A stretch of 64,000 nucleotides of DNA, taken from Dugong dugon (taxonomy: Eukaryota; Chordata; Mammalia; Sirenia; Dugongidae). Shown piece after piece: positions 12,131-22,758 of the stretch. The DNA is taken from NCBI GenBank assembly GCA_030035585.1, contig CM057472.1, forward strand, positions 90,827,601-90,891,600, read 5' to 3'. Both the position numbers and the translations under genes were made by a program. The notes under the pieces are model-generated. The model saw nothing but the letters and a program-made list of their open reading frames with translations. It was not told the origin of the DNA and searched no databases. Numbering within the stretch: the first letter of the stretch is position 1; every line of letters starts with the position of its first letter.

Positions 12131-13419
12131 CTCTTGTCTAGTTGTTGTTAGGTGCCATTGAGTTGGTTCTGACTCATAGCGACCCTATGCACAACGGAAT
12201 GAAACACTGCCCCGTCCTGCGCTGTCCTCATAATTGTTGCTATGCTTGATCCCATTAGTTTCAGCCACTGTGTCAATCCACCTCGTTGAGGGTCTTCTTC
12301 TTCTTTAATAACCCTCTACTTTACCAAGCATGATGTCCTTCTCCAGGGACTGATCCCTCCTGATAACACGTGCAAAGTATGTGAAACGTGGCTTTGCCAT
12401 CCTTGCTTCTAAGGAGCATTCTGGCTGTACTTCTTCCAAGACGGATTTGTTCATTCTTTTGGTAGTCCATGGTATATTCAATATTCTTTGCCGACACCAC
12501 AATTCAAAGATGTCAGTTCTTCTTTGGTCTTCCTTATTCATTGTCCAGCTTTTGCATGCTTATGAGGCAAATGAAAACACCATGGCTTGAACCAGGTGCA
12601 CCTTAGTTCTCAAGGTGACATCTTTGCTTTTCAACACTTTAAAGAGGTCTTTTGCAGCCAATTTGCCCGATGCAATGAGGCTTTTGATTTCTTGACTACT
12701 GCTTCCATGAATGTTGATTGTGGATCCAAGTAAATGAAATCCTTTACAATCTCAATCTTTTCTCCATTTATCATGATGTTGCTTATTGGTCTAGTTGTGA
12801 GGATTTTTGTTTTCTTTATGTTGAGGTGTAATCCATATGAAGGCTGTGGTCTTTGTTCTTCATAAGTGAGTGCTTCAAGTCCTCTTCACTTTCAGCAAGC
12901 AAGGTTGTGCCATCTGCATGACCCAGGTTGTTAATGAGCCTTCCTCCAATCCTGATGTCTGGTCTAGAGACCATGGCATTATCTTACGCATGTTCTCCTC
13001 AAAATTTGATATGTCTTCCCTGTTATATCCAGGCTGATAGCCAAGATCCATCTGACATCAGCAATGATATTCCTCATTTCACGTGTTCTTCTGAATCTGG
13101 TTTAAATTTCTGGCATCTTCCTGTCAATATACTGCTGCAACTATTTCTGAATTATCTTCAGCAAAATTTTACTTGTGTGTGGTATTAATGATATTGTTTG
13201 ATAATTTCCAAATTCTGTTGGATCACCTTTCTTTGAAAGGAGCACAAATAGTCATTTGGTGAGGTAGCTATCTTCCAAATTTCTTGGCGTAGATGAGTGA
13301 GCACCTCCAGTCCTGCATTCTTTTGTTGAAACATCTCAACTGGTATTTCAACAATTCCTGGAACCTTGTTTTTCTCCAATGCTGTCAGTGCAGCTTGGAC
13401 TTCTTCCTTCAATACCAAC

Positions 13420-13968
13420 TGTCTTAGGCTGGGTTCTCTAGAGAAGCAAAACAAGTGACGTATATAAATATATATAGAGAGAGATTTATATCAAGGAAAT
13501 GGCTCACTTGGTTGTAGAAACTGGAATGTCCCAAGTCTGTGGGTCAGGATAGAGTATTCTCCTGATTCACATAGCCAAAGGGACTGGCAAAGCCAAGATC
13601 GGCAGGTCACAGAGAAGGGCTCTTGCTCACAGATTGCAAAGATCAAAGAATCGCAAGATCAGCAGGCAAGACCACAGGTGAGCTGCTAGCTCAAGTCCCA
13701 TGAACTGGAGGTCAGACAAACGGGAGCCAGCTGCAGGATCCAGAGAGAGCAAAAACCCCTGAGCCTTGCCAGAATGTCTACTTAGATTCGATGCAAGCCA
13801 CGTGTCCAAAGAAACTCCCTTTCAACTGACTGACTACTCATGGCAGATCCCATCACGGAGGTGACCACATTATATCAAATCTCATCATGGAAGTGATCAC
13901 ATCATATGATTGCCTAACCATGGAGGATCATGGCCCAGCCAAGTTGACACACAATCTTAACCATCACA
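13420..13968 (-). mobile_element. ERVL solo LTR inside RTE
   Basis: The element runs from TGTCTTAGGCTGGGTTCTCT to CTTAACCATCACA, so it has TG...CA ends. Read on the minus strand it starts TGTGATGGTTAAGATTGTGT and ends AGAACCCAGCCTAAGACA, the plan of MLT2-like ERVL LTRs. It is flanked by CCAAC (13415-13419) and CCATC (13969-13973), a 5-bp target duplication with one change; the uninterrupted RTE has CCATC at this point. No internal region remains, so it is a solo LTR. Confidence 0.85.
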
Positions 13969-14083
13969 CCATCATTTCTTCATCATATGCTATCTCCTGA
14001 AATGATTAAAATCCGACCAATTCTTTGTGTATTCCTTCTACTTTTTTGTTGATGCTTCCTTTGTCGTTCCATATTTTGTCCAT

Positions 14084-14624
14084 GTTGTTAGTGCCGTTGA
14101 GTCATTTTAGACTCATAGCAACCCTACGTACAACAGAACAAAACACTGCATGGTCCTGTGCCACCATCACAGTTGTTGTTATGCTTGAGCCCATTGTTGC
14201 AGCCACTGTGTCAATTCATTTCTTTGAGGGTTTTCCTCTTTTTCACTGACCCTCTACTTTACCAAGCATGATGTTCTTCTTCAGGGACTGATCCCTCCTG
14301 ATAACATGCCAAAATTATGTGAGATGTAGTCTCCCCATCTTTGCTTCTAAGAAGCACTTGGTTGTACTTCTTCCAAGACAGATTTGTTCTTACTTTTGGC
14401 AGTCCATGGTATATTCAATATTCTTCACCAACACCACAATTCAAAGATGTTAATTCTTCTTCAGTCTTCCTTATTCATCATTCAGCTTTCTCATACAGAT
14501 GAAGCTATTCAAAACACCATGGCTGGGTCAGGTGCACCTCAGTCTTCAAGGTGACATCTTTGCTTTTCCACACTTTTACGAAGTCTTTTGCAGCAGATTT
14601 TCCCAACGCAATACGTCAAAAGAC
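14084..14624 (-). mobile_element. truncated RTE nested in RTE
   Basis: Copy B. It begins with the reversed RTE 3' end (GTTGTTAGTGCCGTTGAGTC) and runs ~540 bp to AACGCAATACGTC plus a short AAAAGAC. It interrupts copy A, whose sequence stops at ATATTTTGTCCAT (14071-14083) and restarts at ACATTTTGCCCAC (14625-14637). These 13-mers differ at three T/C positions and are the target duplication. The terminal TCAAAAG is the inverse of the expected CTTTTGA, a micro-inversion at the 5' junction. Confidence 0.88.
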
Positions 14625-15105
14625 ACATTTTGCCCACAGAATCATTTAACACTGCAACTCGAGGCTTGAATTTTTTCTTCAGTTCCTTCAGCTTGAGAAA
14701 TGCCGAGCGTGTTCTTCCCTTTTGATTTTCTGACTCCAGGTCTTTGCACATGTCATTATAGTACTTTACTTTGTCTTCTCGAGCTGTCTTTTGAAATCTT
14801 CTGTTCAGCTCTTTTTCTTCATCATTTCTTCCATTCGCTTTAGCTACTTTATGTTCAAGAGTTTCAGAGTCTCTTCTGACATGCATTTTGGTCTTTTCTT
14901 TCTTTCTTGTGATTTTAATAACTTTTTGCTTTCTTCACATATCATGTCCTTTATGTCATCCTACAACTTGTTGGGTCTTAGGTTATTAGCGTTCAATGCA
15001 TCTAATTCATTCTTGAGATTGTCTCCAAATTCAGGTGGGATATACTCAAGGTTGTATTTTGGTTCTTGTGGACTTGTTTTAATTTTCTTCAGCCTCGACT
15101 TAAAT

Positions 15106-15675
15106 TTACATATGACCAATTGATGATCTATTCTGCAGTTGGCCTCTGCCCTTGTTTTGACTGATGATATCGCACTTTTCGATTGTCTCTTTCCACACAT
15201 GTAGTCGATTTGATTTCTGTGTTTCTATCCAGTGCAGTCCAAGTGTACAGTCACCGTTTATGTTGTTGAGAAAGGTATTTGCAATGAATAAGTCATTGGT
15301 CTTAGAAAATTCTGTAAGTAAAATTCTCGTGTAGTTTCTATCACCTAGGCCATATTTTCCAACCACCAATCCTTCTACTTTGTTTCCAACATTTGCATTC
15401 AAATCATAAGTAATTATAAATGCATCTTGATTGCATGTTTGATCAATTTCAGACTTTAGAAAGTGGTAAAAATATTCACTTTCCTCATCCTTGGCATTAG
15501 TGGTTGGTGTGTAAATTTGAATAATAGTTGTATTAAGTGGTCTTTCTTGTAGTCGTTTGAATGTTATCCTATCATTGACAGTGTTGTACTTCAAGATAGA
15601 TCTTGAAATGTTCTTTTTGACAATGAATGCAAAGCCATTCCTCTTCAATTTCTCATTCCCAGTATAGTAGACCAT
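15106..15675 (-). pseudogene. RTE endonuclease domain of copy A (broken)
   Basis: A 189-codon open stretch covering the middle of the endonuclease fold. It contains FAFIVKKNISRSILKYN, then IQIYTPTTNAKDEE, then IITYDLNANVGN where related copies read ITGDWNAKVGN. The catalytic D and N are retained, but the G before D is Y and W is L. GKYGLGDRN follows. The N-terminal part with the SELKW box is out of frame upstream, and the downstream SPDG/IDYI region is scrambled. It nicks DNA in intact RTE; this copy is not expected to. The plus-strand frame 14791-15123 is a shadow. Confidence 0.8.
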
Positions 15676-16204
15676 ATGATTGTATGATTCACAATGGCCA
15701 ATGCCAGTCCATTTTAGCTCACTATTGCCTAGGATAACGATCTATATGTGTTCCCTTTAGTTTTTGATAACTTCCAATTTTTGTAGATTCGTACTTCCTA
15801 TGTTCCATGTTCTGATTATTAATGGGTATTTGCAGCTGTTTCTTCTCATTTATAGTTGTGCCACATCAGCAAATGAAGGTCCTGAAAACTTTACTTCATC
15901 CGTGTCATTAAGGTCAACTCTACTTTCAGGAGGTAGCTCTTCCCCTGTTTATTTTGAGTGCTTTCCAGCCTGAGGGGCTCATCTTCCAACACTGTATCAG
16001 ACAATGTTCCACTGTTATTCATAAGGTTTTCACTGACCTGTGTTTTCAGAATTGGACCTCCAGGTCCCTCTTCCTAGTCTGTCTTAGCGTGGAAGCTCTG
16101 CTGAAACCTGCCCACTATGGGTGACCCTGCTGGTATTTGAAACACTAGTACATAGCTTCCAGTATCACAGCAACACACAAGCCTCCACAGTAGGACAAAC
16201 TGAC

Positions 16205-16779
16205 CAACATGTGGAGGTGCTTGGTAGAGATAGCATCTATTTACTTGTTAACTCACTTTGTTAATTTTCCTATTCTTTGTCAGAATATGATTGCAGGGAT
16301 GTCAGTTGTTTTGATGGTCAACAGAACATCACATTATCCCACTATATTGTGACATTATGCAATTAAACTTAGTGAACCAAAAGTGACAAGTACTGTGAAT
16401 GTCCTAATAAGACACATTCATACCAGAGGTTGGAAAATAAATCTCACAACAATTTACGGGCTTGTCATCAATAAAAATTTTAGAGGTCAAATTGTCTGTG
16501 ACATGAAAACAGTACCCTTTAAGGTAAAGGACAATGTTAAACCTTGTATATCTTAGTACTGAGGAATAGGACGGCACTTGGTGAGCTTCCTCTTTTGAAT
16601 GTGGGTAGCATACATTATACTTGACAATAATGCTCTGACTCATTTATTGGAAAGCTTTCAATTCTGAGAGTGGATCAGAATAAGAAAGACCTCTGCGACA
16701 GTGCAAGTTGCTTTGCCACTTAGGCAATATGACCCTGTATTTGTAATGGTTTTAGAAATATCTGTGATGATTAAGGAGG
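16205..16779. other. unique non-coding sequence
   Basis: Nothing recognised between the RTE 5' end and the ERVL remnant. A 79-codon minus frame at 16404-16643 has no domain. Confidence 0.4.
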
Positions 16780-18640
16780 CCATGTGAGGTAGCTGGCAAA
16801 TTCCAATGAGAAAGTTATAGCATAGATCTCTAAGGTTTTTGAGCCATTCTTTGCCTTCTGTGAGAGATAACTACTCTCAGTTTGGAAAGCAGCTTCTGAT
16901 GGGCTATTAGTCCATAGTAGAGACTGAATGTCTAAAACTGGAACAAGTGATTGTGCCACCAGAGCTTCCCATCATTGGCCTAGTATTACCACATTCATCA
17001 AGTCATAAGTTCAGGCAGTGCAGCAGCCATCCATAGTATGATGGTATATTCAGAATAAAGCCTAGATTGGTCCAGAGGGCATGAATAAATTTCATGACTC
17101 ATGGTCCAGAATCCAATGTCACCTCTCTCTATAGTCCTTCTTCCCTTCTTTCAGCTCACACCTTTAGTTCATAGGGCATTCTCTATAATCAAGCGACAGA
17201 GGAGAAAAGAACATGGGCATGGCTCACAAATACAAGGATATGGTACATTGGTACAGGCTAAAATTGGAGTAATGCCTCATTTCAGCCTACCCATGTGTGT
17301 TCCTAATGAAAAATGGGTAAGGGAAATCCTTCCAGGAGCATATTTGTAAACAATACACTTAGTCCATTTTTTTAATAAAGGGAGGAATGGCTTGAATTAA
17401 GGATGAACATGGATTTCTGGTCAGTGGCAAATAGCTTGGCTTGTTGGTCAGGGACTGGAAGGAATAATATTGGAAGATTAGCAATGTGAGATTTTAGAAG
17501 GAGTATGAGGACAGCCCCCTGAGAGTGGTTACAAAACTTGTGGATCTTTGTGTTTCACATTTACGCCTGTAAGAAAGCATCCATTGCAGATGAAGCGTTC
17601 CATAACCACCCTCTTTCTTTGGCTATCCTACGATTAAAAGAACAATAAGTTCATGAAGAGAGTGATCATGGTAGCTGGCACTGAGGCACTGGTCCATGAA
17701 TACATTGACTCAGTACTAAGTACTCCCTCTCGTAAAAGCTGATCTAGTTACTGCAATTGCTGAAACTCAACCTGCTTGCAGCAGAGATTGAAGCTGAGCC
17801 CTCAATTTATTACTGTCTTTCAAGGAGATCTTCCAGTCACTTGGAGATGGTAGAATTTCTTACTTTCTAGAATTGTTCGTCTGGATTTGGGTTTGCCTTC
17901 ACCACCAGCAGTGCCTCTACTAGTGCCACTATCAGAAGGCACATAAAATGTCTGATCCAAAGACATCGTCACCTTTGATTAAGGGACCCATTTGATGGCA
18001 AAAAAGAGAAGGATACACTAGTTATCATGTACCCCCTAACCCTGCACATCACAATGGAATTGCCTGTTAAAGGCTTGGGTACAGCATGAGGTCAAATAAC
18101 ACACTGTGGTTTTGGTGTACCTTCCCAAATACAGTACATGAGCTTAATCAATGACCAATATATGGTGCTGTGTCTCTAATATCTAGAATATATGGGCCCA
18201 GGAATCAAGGGAAGGAAGAGGATTGGTCCTGGTCCTTTTCACTTTCATTCCCAGTGAACCATTTGTTATGTGCAGTTTATGCTTCCCATTCTCACAACCT
18301 AAAGCTCTGCTCCAGTAGAGGTCCTAGGTCCCAGGAAAAAATACTTTCATCAAGAGACAGAGTAAGAATTTATCTACTGAACTTGAAGGTATGATTATCA
18401 TTTGATTCCCTCAGATTTCTCATGTGAAGGGATCATCAAGCAAAGAAAGATACTGCTAAACGAATAGGATAATCGATCTTTATTACTGTGAGGCGCTTGG
18501 GTTTCTGCTACACAATGGAAGTGAGGGAGAAGTATGTCTGGATCCCAGGGATTCTCTTGGATGTCTTGTGGTACTTCTGTTCTCAGAGGTAATGGCAAGT
18601 GTGCAATCACAGCAACTATGGCCTGGCAAGTGCAAGGCAA
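16780..18640 (+). mobile_element. decayed ERVL pol segment
   Basis: The nucleotide sequence resembles the ERVL internal region on the plus strand. Landmarks in order: TTTGAGCCATTCTTTGCCTT and ACTACTCTCAGTTTGGAAAG (RT to RNase H junction), GTCAGGGACTGGAAGGAATA (RNase H end), GGTTTGCCTTCACCACCAGC (integrase core), CCAATATATGGTGCTGTGTC and GGGCCCAGGAATCAAGG (integrase C-terminal part), and CTGCTACACAATGGAAGTGA near the end. Stops and frameshifts are dense in all frames. In the intact family this encoded RNase H and integrase; here no protein can be made. No LTR of its own adjoins it. Family call rests on memory of ERVL sequence order. Confidence 0.65.
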
Positions 18641-19589
18641 CTAAGGTATTAAATCTCCATAGGAACTCTTATTTTAGAGAAAAGTAGTTCATGGTTATTC
18701 AAAACATCGAAAAAGAGTATGACTTGTGTAAAGGCATAAACAAAACAAAATGAAATAAACTAACAAACAAAAACAAATTAGAAGGGGTTAGGTTAACCTC
18801 TCAGGAAACTGTGAGAACATTTACCACTTGATTCAGATGATGGGTTTATTGACACACTCAGTAACTCCATGGCCTTATCATATTTATAGAACAAATTGTG
18901 AATTTTGTGTCAGCAGTGGGGTGTGACTAGATCCATGCTGCTGTTTTTGTTTCATTTGCATTTCTGTGTTGGTTTGCTGTAATGATTCGTGTGGGTGGAC
19001 CTAAAACAATTATTTCATTGCCACTGTTCATTCTTTGCTGTTTTATTGCCATCCATCCCAAGTGGGTTGGGAGCTTGAGAGAAAAAGAAATAAGACAGTT
19101 GACAGTGCTCATAACATAAATTCATGTTAAAAACCACTAATAAGTAACTGAATCACCTAGTTACTCCACAGACATTGAATTTTAAACGGGGTCTTTGAGG
19201 GTATATTGAAGGGTTCCATACCAGTCATCCTGTTTTCTAATAGTCATATTCTGAAAGGCTCTCATTTTATTTAAGAATATATGTTATAGAAATTACATAT
19301 TTTAACATTTCAATAAATGCCAGTGCAAAAGTAAAGAGCTTTCTTAGACCCTGTAAAATAAAATATTCACAGGATTCCACAATCTCTTTTATTCCTCATC
19401 ACATGAATAGGGTAAAGAAATGGAGTTAAGTTCCATCTTAACTGTTTTCTAATGAAACCATGTGGGCAAGTTATTTTTGTAAGTCTTAGTTTCTTCATCT
19501 ATAAACAAAGAAATTGTTCTAATAATAAGAAAAAGAGAAGAATAGAAAGATGTAGCATTCTAGGAGAATTATGCCTGTGGACAGGGTAT
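18641..19589. other. unique non-coding sequence
   Basis: AT-rich sequence with no repeat or exon recognised. Confidence 0.4.
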
Positions 19590-19705
19590 AAACTTCTCAG
19601 TACCTTGGTTATCTGATCTGCGAAACATGAATAATAGTATCTACTTCATAGAGTTGTTGTGAAGACTAAATAAATTAATATATGTAAAACACTTAGAACT
19701 AGGCT
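19590..19705 (+). mobile_element. MIR SINE fragment
   Basis: Contains AATAATAGTATCTACTTCAT, TAGAGTTGTTGTGAAGACTA and TTAATATATGTAAAACACTT, the 3' half of MIR in sense orientation. Confidence 0.7.
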
Positions 19706-19734
19706 TGATATGGACTAAGGTTTTTATTATGTTT

Positions 19735-19945
19735 CCAGGCACTATGCCAAGTACTTCTTATATATTTATCTCACCTATTTGTCCCCCTAACGCTAGAGGT
19801 AGATTCTGTTATTGTCACTCCATTCTATAGACGGAGAAACTTGAATATCAAGGAGATTAAGTTTTTTGGTGAAGCTTGTATAGACAGTAAGTGGCAAAAG
19901 CAGATTTTCCACCCAGATATTCTGGCTTCATTGCATCATACTGCC
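19735..19945 (-). mobile_element. MIR SINE, reversed
   Basis: Plus-strand landmarks CAGGCACTATGCCAAGTACT, CATTCTATAGACGGAGAAAC and GTAAGTGGCAAAAGCAGATT are the reverse complement of MIR. It faces the MIR at 19590-19705. Confidence 0.7.
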
Positions 19946-20295
19946 TCTCTAACAAAGATTTGCCTTACCTCCAGCATATGTTCTAAGAATCTTATGAGAT
20001 AATCGATGCAAAACACTTTGTGTACTGAGAACTCTTGAACGTTACGATATAAAAAATCATACATAAAGCTGAAAATTGGTGTAGTCATTTCATAATTACT
20101 ATTTACACATTTTCCAGTTGGCATTTTTAGTGGCAATCTAATGTTTCAGGAAACCGACATAGCATTGTTTTTTTCAACTTAGCTGTTTCCTTTCTATTGA
20201 ACATTTTGATTATTTTATTCTTTGTTTAATTTTATTCTTTTATAATTCTAGGAGCAGGTTCCAAAGCAGGGGCAAGGCTGTCGGGCCTGGCTTTT
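19946..20295. other. unique non-coding sequence
   Basis: No repeat recognised before the L1 begins. Confidence 0.35.
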
Positions 20296-21473
20296 AGCAA
20301 TGGAATAACCAGCACAACCAGCAAAAGACAAAATAAATAAATGGGACCTCATAAAAATTAAAAACTTTTGTTCATCAAAAGACTTTACCAAAACAAGTAA
20401 AAAGACAAGCTGCGGACAGGGAGAATAGCTACAGAAACCATATACTCGATAAGAATCTAATAGCTAAAACATACATAAAACTTAAACAACTTAACAACAA
20501 AAAGACAAATAACCCACTCATAAAATGGGCAAGGGACTTGAATTGACATTTCACCAATGAGGATATTCAAATGGCCACCAAACGCATGAAAAGATGCTCA
20601 ACATCATTAGCCATCAGAGAGCTGCAAATCAAAACCACAATGAAATACCATTTCATTCCCACTAGGATGGCTAGGGTCGCTATGAGTCAGAATCATCTCG
20701 ATGGCAACAGATTTGTTTGTTTGTTTGTTTTGGTTCAGGATGGCTATGATTAAAAAAACAAAAACAAAAATAGCAAATGTTGGCAAGAATGTGGGGAATC
20801 CTTATCCATTGCTGGTGGGAATGCAAAATGGTACAGCTGTTGAGGAAAACAATGTGGTGGTTCCTCAAAAAAAAAAAAAAAAAAAATAGAATTACCATAT
20901 AACCCAGCAATTCCACTCCAGGGCTTGTACCCAAAAGGCTTGAAAGCAGAGACTCAAACAGATACTTGTACACCAATGCTCATTTACAGTACTATTCACA
21001 ATAGCCAAAAGGTGGAAACAACCTAAATGCCCTTCAATGTGTAAAAGGATAAACAAAATGTGATATGTATATTCAATGGAATACTACTCGGCCAGTAAGA
21101 GAAATGAAGTCTTGATACATGCTACAATGTGAATGGAATTCGAAGACATTATACTGAGTGAAATAAGTCAATTACAAAAGGACAAATGTTGTATGACTTT
21201 ACTTATATAAAAAGACAGGAACAGGCAAATATATAGAGACCAAAGTTTATTAGTGGTTACCAGGGGCAGGAGGAAGGATTGGGGGGGTGGTGCAGTTATT
21301 GCTTATGAATTACTGACTTTCTGGTTTATGGTAATGGAAAAATCACATTGATTAAGGGTAAGGTTGCAAAGCCAGTTAATGTAACTGCTGTCAATAAGTC
21401 GTAGACTTGTAAAAAGTTGAATTGGCAAAAGTTGAGTGAAAGATATATTTACCAAAAAAAAAAAAAAAAAAAA
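20296..21473 (+). mobile_element. L1 LINE 3' end (ORF2 end and 3' UTR)
   Basis: Classic L1 ORF2 3' sequence: AAATGGGACCTCATAAAAAT, CCCACTCATAAAATGGGCAA, AGATGCTCAACATCATTAGC, CATTGCTGGTGGGAATGCAA, CAATAGCCAAAAGGTGGAAA and GGAATACTACTCGGCCAGTA. The 3' UTR follows and closes with an A-run at about 21453-21473. An A-run at 20868-20886 is internal, and a 63-bp SINE tail is inserted at 20674-20736. The open frames here are short and broken. Confidence 0.88.
20674..20736 (+). mobile_element. 63-bp truncated SINE tail in L1
   Basis: GGGTCGCTATGAGTCAGAAT and GATGGCAACAGA followed by a TTTG-rich tail are the last ~45 bp of the SINE plus tail. AGGATGGCTA flanks it exactly at 20664-20673 and 20737-20746, a 10-bp target duplication made from L1 sequence. 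This shows that even very short 3' copies are retrotransposed. Confidence 0.85.
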
Positions 21474-22318
21474 GAGGAAAGAGTAGCTGTTGAGGCTGCT
21501 TATGTACAACCAAATACCTCGTGGGATTTGATTCCTTGGTTTGGAGGTTTAGTGTCACAGTTTCATGGGACATCCCAGTTAATTGGCCTAATATCATGTT
21601 CAGTGCTTCTGTTCTAGCTCCTAGTTCATTGACTGGTGCCTGGGGTCTCAAAGGCTTGCAAGCAGCCATCCCACGTACAACAATTGGTCTCTATTCACCT
21701 GGAGCAACAGAGGAAGAAGGAGAGTCAGGAATAGGAGAAAGAAATGGAATGTGTGGCTAATTGCCTCCATGAACAATTAATTGCCCCCTTTGTCATGAGA
21801 CCAGAAGAACTGAATGGTGCCTGACTACCACTACTGATCATTTTGATCAAAGATTCTATAGTAGAATCCTGATCAAAAGAGTGAAAATGCAGAACAGAAT
21901 TATAAATTTTCAAAGAATCCAGCCACTCTGGAGCCACGTAGCCTTGATGAATCTTTGAAACTATTGCCCTGTGATAATCTTTAAACCTTAAACTTTAAAC
22001 CAAAAATATCCCCTAAAGTTTTCTTAAAACCAAGCAATAGTTTAGCTTAAGTAGTAAAGAATGTCTGCCTTGAGCATTTTGCTCTTTTAAGATCTGTCTA
22101 TATGGGATCAAATTGACAATAGCAACTCAGAAGATTAGATAGGAAACTTAGGGGGCAGTGAGCTTATGTTAATGGGGTAGGAACAACTTGGAAGAAGAGG
22201 GTGAGAATGGTTGCACAACTCAAAGAATGAAATCAATGTCACTGAATTGTACCTGAAGAAATTGTTGAATTAGTGCATGTTCTGTGACAACAAAAATAAA
22301 TTATTATTAATAATAAAA
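21474..22318 (+). mobile_element. second L1 3' UTR segment
   Basis: Sequence order parallels the L1 3' UTR at 34014-34852: CCTGGGGTCTCAAAGGCTTG with CAAGCAGCCATCCCACG here against TCTGGGGTCTTAAAAGCTTG and GAGCAGCCATCTAAG there. It ends GAATGGTTGCACAACTCAAA, CACTGAATTGTACCTGAAGA and an A-rich tail. It lies directly against the A-run of the preceding L1, so it is either a separate insertion into that tail or a subfamily-specific 3' extension. Confidence 0.7.
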
Positions 22319-22758
22319 AAGATATGCCGAGCAAAGAAAACTCAGAAGCACCAAGACACAAATGAGTCAGCAGGTAATAAGTATTCTTTTTTTACTGACT
22401 TTGTGCCATTGCTGTTCATATCACAATAGGGATGGGATACTTTTATTCTTGGATATCTAATCAGAAAATGACAGATCTGTTTTCTTGCCCTAACTCTCAG
22501 CAATTTCTATCTTATCAACAGCTTTAGTAATATTAACTTCAATGTCTGTATCCACCTAGATTGAAAAATAAAAATACAAATAAGTTGATGATAGAACCTT
22601 GAATTTGTATAAGTTTTTATTTTTTAAAGTGTTTGAGTGGCAAACAATAGAAATTAGCCTGTTTTTAATAACACACAAGACAACAAGCCTAGTTTTCTTG
22701 ACAAACTATGTATTATCATTAACATTTTTCTGATGGTAAGCTATATATAAGGCTACAG
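22319..22758. other. unique non-coding sequence
   Basis: Nothing recognised. Confidence 0.4.

Larger units (their letters stand above)
12141..16204 (-). mobile_element. RTE LINE with nested insertions
   Basis: Copy A. The 3' end is at the left (GTTGTTGTTAGGTGCCATTG) and the 5' end at the right (CCACAGTAGGACAAACTGAC at about 16204). After removing an ERVL LTR (13420-13968 plus its duplication) and a second RTE (14084-14624), about 2.97 kb remain, close to the ~3.2 kb of complete copies. About 330 bp of RT sequence are missing and replaced by ~80 bp of foreign sequence at 12958-13037. The box corresponding to YADD reads H-A-D-G. The copy is inactive. Confidence 0.92.

Noticed and set aside
20868-20886. 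A-run read as the poly(A) tail of a retrocopy
   Set aside because: L1 ORF2 sequence continues in register on both sides, so it is an internal expansion.
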